Of a stretch of 64,000 bases of DNA, positions 58,925 to 64,000 are shown piece by piece. Position numbers and translations under genes: made by a program. The stretch covers positions 31,333,637-31,397,636 of the forward strand of contig NW_004955404.1 of assembly GCF_000276665.1 (NCBI RefSeq). Reading direction: 5' to 3'. The notes under the pieces were generated by a model that had not been told where the DNA came from, made no database searches, and was given only the letters and a program-made list of their open reading frames with translations. How positions within the stretch are numbered: position 1 is the stretch's first letter; every line of letters starts with the position of its first letter. This DNA is from Chinchilla lanigera. Its lineage: Eukaryota > Chordata > Mammalia > Rodentia > Chinchillidae.

Positions 58925-59308
58925 ATATAAGGATTTACAAGGTAGGCCTACAATGGCCGCCCTCAAGAGTCAGGTGTGGAAGAGTGCAAAAGGTCTGTCC
59001 GCACACTGGGGATCCAGAGGATCCTGTCGAAGGCCCAGAGCTCCATGTAGTGTCCAGTGCGAGTCTATCAGGAAGCCAAAGGGTCTGCAATGGAAGACTG
59101 AAGGGTCTGCACTGGAAGCCAGGAGACATCCAAGGTGAGAACAGACTGGAGCTCCTCAAAGAAGACAGAAGCAATCCTTCCTTTTTCATTTCCCTGTTAT
59201 GACATTCTGGCACTAATCCTCCCTAGAGTGGGTCTTCCACACCCAGAACTATGCTGTGCCAATTTAGTTGGCCATTACTCAGGTTGACACAATCAACCAT
59301 CACACATG
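58925..59308 (-). mobile_element. Probable LTR-type repeat, minus strand
   Basis: The right end (GCCAATTTAGTTGGCCATTA, TTGACACAATCAACCATCACA) looks like the start of a rodent LTR read in reverse (TGTGATGGTTGATTGTG). The rest is GC-richer than its surroundings and holds a 22-bp tandem repeat. The family is not identified. Confidence 0.4.
59079..59122. repeat. 22-bp tandem duplication
   Basis: AAGGGTCTGCAATGGAAGAC(TG) is followed directly by AAGGGTCTGCACTGGAAGCC(AG), about 18 of 22 bases identical. It lies in the unidentified LTR-like stretch. Confidence 0.9.
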
Positions 59309-59309
59309 T

Positions 59310-62300
59310 ATACATTTTGTGCTTTCATAAGAGCTTAATTAAGGAGGAAGAATCACTCCTAGAAGTAGATAAAGCATATAAAACATAATTATAATTATAT
59401 TTATCCCATCCCTATCCGATGTCTACCACAAAAATACATCCTTCTGTGTTAATAATGAGAGGATTATGATTGTTGTCAGTACTTATATAATGTTATTCAG
59501 GCAGGTAGGTTCAATTCTGTATTTGAACATGGACAGGAAAAAGCCAAAATGTGACATATAATGATTAAAAAAAGAACATAACAGGGGAAATGTGGATTGT
59601 AAGAAAGCAAAGAACAAACAAAAAACCCACCAAAGTGAGTACCATATTATGTCACTCTCCAAAGGCTGACAAAACGAGAGGAATTTTTCATTACAGTCTT
59701 AAGACAATGAGTACTTTGCCCAATGGACAAGGGCAGGGGTCCTAAATCTGTCTTCTGAAGCAGCTAGATGGTTAGCTGAGAAGGGAGAGATGAGATGAAA
59801 AGAGCTTGCTTCTTATCGACCTTCCCCCTGGATTCACAGACATCTCATTAAGAGATCAACTGAGATGGTGACTTTCAAAACATGGAACCAACCCCATAAT
59901 TTGAGGAGCAGTTGGTTATTTTCTTCCTACACTAAAAATCTTAAAAGGATTTTTTTTTCTTTTCATTCCTTTCTTCTTCTTCTTCTTCTTCTTTTTCTTT
60001 TTTTTAATACATGGAGTGGTCTCCCATCATTAAACTCAAATGATTTAACATAAATCTCAGGCATTTTCCCCCTGTGGTCCCTCATTCTAGCTAGAATTGT
60101 GAAAACCGCATTATAATTCCCTAAGTGATAGCAGTGAGATCAAAAGGACTTACCCTAGAATTAGGTTTGAAATAAACTATTGGGGTTTTGGAAAAAAAGG
60201 AAGGAAAGAATGTGTGTTTACTAAATTTCTCTTCCTGAAGTCCAGTGAAATAAATAAAGTCTGCATTTTCTGTAAAAAAATTCTTTAGTAAGGATAATCA
60301 AAGATAAAAGCTAGTCAGGTCCAATTTTGCCTAAAACATTTATTTTTTTCCTTGTGTTTCTCTGTTTTGGTGGTGAATCTCTACCCAATTTCTCATTAAC
60401 TTCATCTGATGAAAGAAATTACTATTGGCTCAAATTGTTATGTGAAAAAGACAAGGAAAGTACTTGGGCATGGTTTACATGGTGTTTGTAATACTTTAGA
60501 ATTATAATAGCAATTCTTGTTTATATTCTGAAATTGGAGCCAAAGAAGAAATAGCCTGTCCATAATAGGAAATTTATAAAAGCTCAAACTACAGTTTTTA
60601 TAATAATTCTCTCTTGTCTATGAATACTATGGGGATATGGTAAATATTGTAGCTTCATAAAGGAAAAGATAGTGCTTTGGTCAATAATAATGTACACCTA
60701 AAATGTGCTAAAAGGGAAGATATCCTATTCACTATAATAAAATTTTTAAGATAGAAAAATGTAAGGAAAGCACTAAAGACTACAGAACTAACTGGTATCC
60801 AAGACCAGAAACTCAAGTTTTACCCTGGTTTTTCTGCTATTAATCTGAACCTCCATGGTATGATCACTGATCACAGTGATCTGAAGCAAACCTGACTCTC
60901 AGCTCTAGACAGTATGAGGAAACTGTACAAATGTCCGTAAACTGAAGTTCCTGGTTGTTGTTCAGAGTTCCAGCATGACTACAAAATTTCAGGTTCTAGA
61001 AGACAGATCTGGTACTCCTTGGTTAATTCACAACTGCTATAAATGTCCTTGGTCATTATAGACAAAAACAAACCAATCAGGCCAAACTAGTCCAGGCCTA
61101 TGCAGTTAAGCTAAACAAAAAAACCCCTGGCCCCAAGGCTTTCTCCCAACAGACTGAAAAGACATCTGCCTATGCTCCATTTCTGCTACTAAGACAATCA
61201 ATTGGAGAGGAAGCCCTGCCTAAAACTTTGATATGGAATTAGGACTAGACACAGGCACGCACGCACACACACTGATGAATTTTCTCACAGTTAAAGGTAA
61301 GAATTAGGGCTCTATTACTCTATTATTTGATGAAGTAGTCCTCCAGTGGCCTCCATTTATTTTTATAGAATAGATCTCTGAGCATGGTCTAGAATCAGAA
61401 GAATATGAGAGAAGAGGCCCAAAACTATGCTGCGTTTATTGTAGACTTGAAATTATTGGCTAGATATGTTGGCTTTAGAGAAATGTTTGCCTCCCTTAAT
61501 ATGGATGTAGACTATCCAATCCTTTAGAACAGCTGTTTGATCACACAAGTATGTGATTTATCCAAATAGACTCAGAAGAGACCAAAAGAAACCAGGAAGA
61601 ATAAGAAAAGCCATGTTTATTTCCTACAGATCCCAAAACCTCAACACAGACAGCACTTGTCATGCTGACAGAAGTCCCATGTTCTTTTTCTATAGATATT
61701 CCCCAGAGTCTCTCCCACTTCCTCTGCAGCTCAAAAAGTCTGAAATAAGGACTTCTGTGTGGATTTTCTGGCTAAGTGTGTCTAACACATTCTGGAGTGA
61801 AACCAGCTCCCTTAGGTAGTGAGCAGAAATTCTTAAAGCAAGATAGATATTGAATGAAACATATATGAAACGTGCTGTCTCCAACAAACAAAGTGGATCT
61901 TGATGTACAATGTAAAGGCTAGAAGCATACAGGCAAGTTAGACCTGCACAAAGGGTCTAATTTTTTTGCCTTAGATTCTAGAAATAATTGTATTTGTTGG
62001 ACAGTGTTATAATCCAATTCCATTCTTCAGTGTGGATATCCCCACTAATGGTAGATAGATAGCTTTACCTTAGTGATAGCATGCCCAGCAAAAGACAAAG
62101 GACTACCTAGGAAAGATCATTGTCACAAGTGGGAAGATTGAAGCCAAAACTGTAAAATTTAGCAAAAGCAATTAAACCAAAGGCAGCTGAAGATATATGC
62201 TCTGAGGAATTCTTGAAGATACTGTAGGAACCCTTGGATCAAAGCATTCTCTTTGAAAAATTAAAAGAATCTACCTGCCAAAGGTCAGAGATGTGGAAAT

Positions 62301-62995
62301 GCCCCAGAGAAACCTGCTTATCATCTGTGTTAAAAACTGACTTTATTCTTCTAGAAGTGGAATGGGCTGGAAGAGTGGCCATCACTTGACCTTTCAAAGT
62401 TTCATTCCTAAGTACTGCACATCATGGTCAGTCAGCTCTCTCAGTAATTATTATAATTAAATAAAAATAAACCTAAATTATTAATCTTCAACAGTCAAAG
62501 TTTTCATCATTTTTGAAAGACAAATTTAACTTGACAACAACTAAAACAAACTATCAATAAAAGCATGTCTTTCTGATTATGTTTACTAGAGATTAGAGAA
62601 AAACTCTGCCTTAATGGGAACTGTCCTTCCAGAACTTTTTTCAGTCCTTGAATTTATAACTGTTTAGAAAGTCAAACTGAAAAAAACAAACAAAAAAGCC
62701 CCTCAAAATCCCGGCACACAAAAAAAGGAAATTAACTAATCAACAAGTACTTAATGAGCAACAGCAAATACTGTATTTTTCTGAGCTCCTAAGGTCCTCT
62801 ACTAGTTAGCAGAGATGCAAAGAAAACACTAGTCCTCCCCCACAAAATTAAACATAATTATGTATCCAATAAAATGCTAAGAATATTTTTGTTTACTTCA
62901 AATTTGGGGGACATTTCAATGGATAGATATTTCAAAACATTTTCAAAAAACTGTAATGTAAACTTTCATTTTAATTTCTATAAGAAAATAATGTT
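59310..62995. other. Upstream flank, no clear element
   Basis: AT-rich unique sequence with a (TTC)n run near 60.0 kb and a short hairpin at 60,862-60,881. No exon of an upstream gene was recognised. Confidence 0.45.
59971..60006. repeat. (TTC)n microsatellite
   Basis: About seven TTC units ending in a T-rich run. Confidence 0.95.
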
Positions 62996-63001
62996 TTTGC
63001 C

Positions 63002-63134
63002 TTTTTTTTTTTTTTTTTGAAACTACATCTTGCTAAATTTCCCAAGCTGACCTCAAAGTCCTGGACCCAAGTGGTTCTGCTTCCTGAGTTTCCCAAGGAG
63101 CTGGGAATACATGCACATGCCACCATGCCTGGTT
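63002..63134 (-). mobile_element. B1-type SINE, minus strand
   Basis: The T run is the tail. Then GAAACTACATCTTGCTAAAT, AAGCTGACCTCAAAGTCCTG, CCCAAGGAGCTGGGAATACA and GCCACCATGCCTGG. No internal duplication, so an older B1 form. Confidence 0.8.
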
Positions 63135-64000
63135 TACAACAAAATAATTTTTAAAGTAATTCATGCCATCAAAATTCCTTGCCTAAGAGGTATTTTACCC
63201 ATGAAGCCCTGGTGATCAGAGATAATTTTATTAGATGCTAAATCAAAAAGGAGTTATTAATTTTAAAATCTGCTTTCAATTGCACATTCAGCCAACACAA
63301 TGGGAGAAGACGCTGCTTTTGTATAAATAAATTACTCAAAATCAGCTATTAGTGTTTTTTATATTTATTGTGAGGTCTCTTGAATAGATCTAATGTCAGT
63401 TAGGCTAGTGCTTGTAAATCAATGTGATCATTATCCTGGGCATCCATTAATTTCTGGTTGGATTCCTTGAAAATATCTGTAGATAGAATTCATAAAGCTC
63501 ATAAAAGCATGATTACAGTAGAAGCATTTTAATCATGAAGGTAGTACTTTCAGTCAATTACAAGATTTAGAGAAAGAATGAGAAAAACTTTTCAAGCAAA
63601 ATCTAGCAGCACACAAATCTAAACTCAGACTGGCTTTGAAGAATGTGTTGACACTACTTCATGCCCTTATACCTTGTTTACAAAAGCCCTCTACAAACTG
63701 CAACATGTCTGTTATTATCTTAGTATCTTCTACCGTAGGGCCATTCCAGTGCAAGGGATGAACAATGATTACAGAAGTGATAAGAGCTCTTTAACAATTT
63801 GCAATCTTGTGGTTTCCAACAACAAAAATTCAGGCTGAAAATGTCCATAAATTTGACTTAGTTTTATTTCAGTTATAGAATTTTTATCTTGCTCTCTTAC
63901 TGATCTCCTCTTGTCTACCCATATGTGGGTTTTCTTTTCCTGAAGAAAAGCTAGATAGAAATGCTCTGCCTTAGTTCTTTCATAGGAACAATACAGCAGT

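Noticed and set aside
55700..64000. A neighbouring UCHL3- or UCHL1-type gene upstream of the promoter
   Set aside because: These genes lie near LMO7 and LIMCH1 in other mammals, but I recognised none of their exons here.

Overview
This is a mammalian, almost certainly rodent, nuclear genomic window. It is AT-rich and non-coding over nearly all its length. It carries ID SINEs (tRNA-Ala-like, 5' GGGGCTGGGGATTTAGCTCAG), B1 SINEs with the internal ~29-bp duplication, composite B1-dID SINEs, several L1 3' ends, many MaLR-type solo LTRs, and old MIR, L2, MER20 and Tigger copies. The ID consensus (GTCGTGAGTTCGATTCCCGG) does not look murine. A non-murine rodent such as a beaver or a relative is my guess, at low confidence. 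No bacterial, phage, CRISPR or operon-like features are present.

The only protein-coding exon I can defend is on the minus strand inside a CpG island at about 54.0-55.7 kb. An ATG at 54,622 opens 23 codons ending in AFAEAQRWVE, followed directly by a consensus splice donor (GAG|GTGAGT). This matches the start of the calponin-homology region of the LMO7/LIMCH1 family, more likely LMO7. Transcription would run leftwards, so bases 1-54,553 would be its first intron. A 542-base assembly gap removes the middle of the CpG island just upstream of the exon. I see no second exon and no recognisable neighbouring gene in 55.7-64 kb.

Layout. 1-10.5 kb holds old L2, ID and B1-dID copies and two MaLR LTRs. 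10.6-12.2 kb is an ancient L1 with a B1-dID and a nested young ID. 15.8-23.2 kb has microsatellites, a short hAT copy, a Tigger (MER8-like) fragment and two more LTRs. 25.8-28.7 kb is a 5'-truncated L1 with a B1 inserted in its ORF2 remnant. 30.5-36.2 kb is a repeat nest: an L1 3' end, degraded L1 ORF2, IDs and three minus-strand LTRs. 37.3 kb is a 100-N gap flanked by a 34-bp duplication. 40-46 kb has MIRs, an L2, a second hAT copy and a 7SL RNA pseudogene that keeps the S domain. 48.8-51.1 kb is an L1 3' end carrying an ID and a B1. 54-55.7 kb is the promoter and first coding exon. 56.5-64 kb is upstream flank with an L1 3' tip, a MIR, a young ID, a MER20 and a B1.

I found no previously undescribed molecular system. 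The points most worth a second look are: the LMO7-like promoter and exon cut by a gap; two related hAT elements; the 7SL pseudogene; a strong strand bias of ID and L1 insertions; two ID subfamilies; and small rearrangements inside the L1 reverse-transcriptase remnant.
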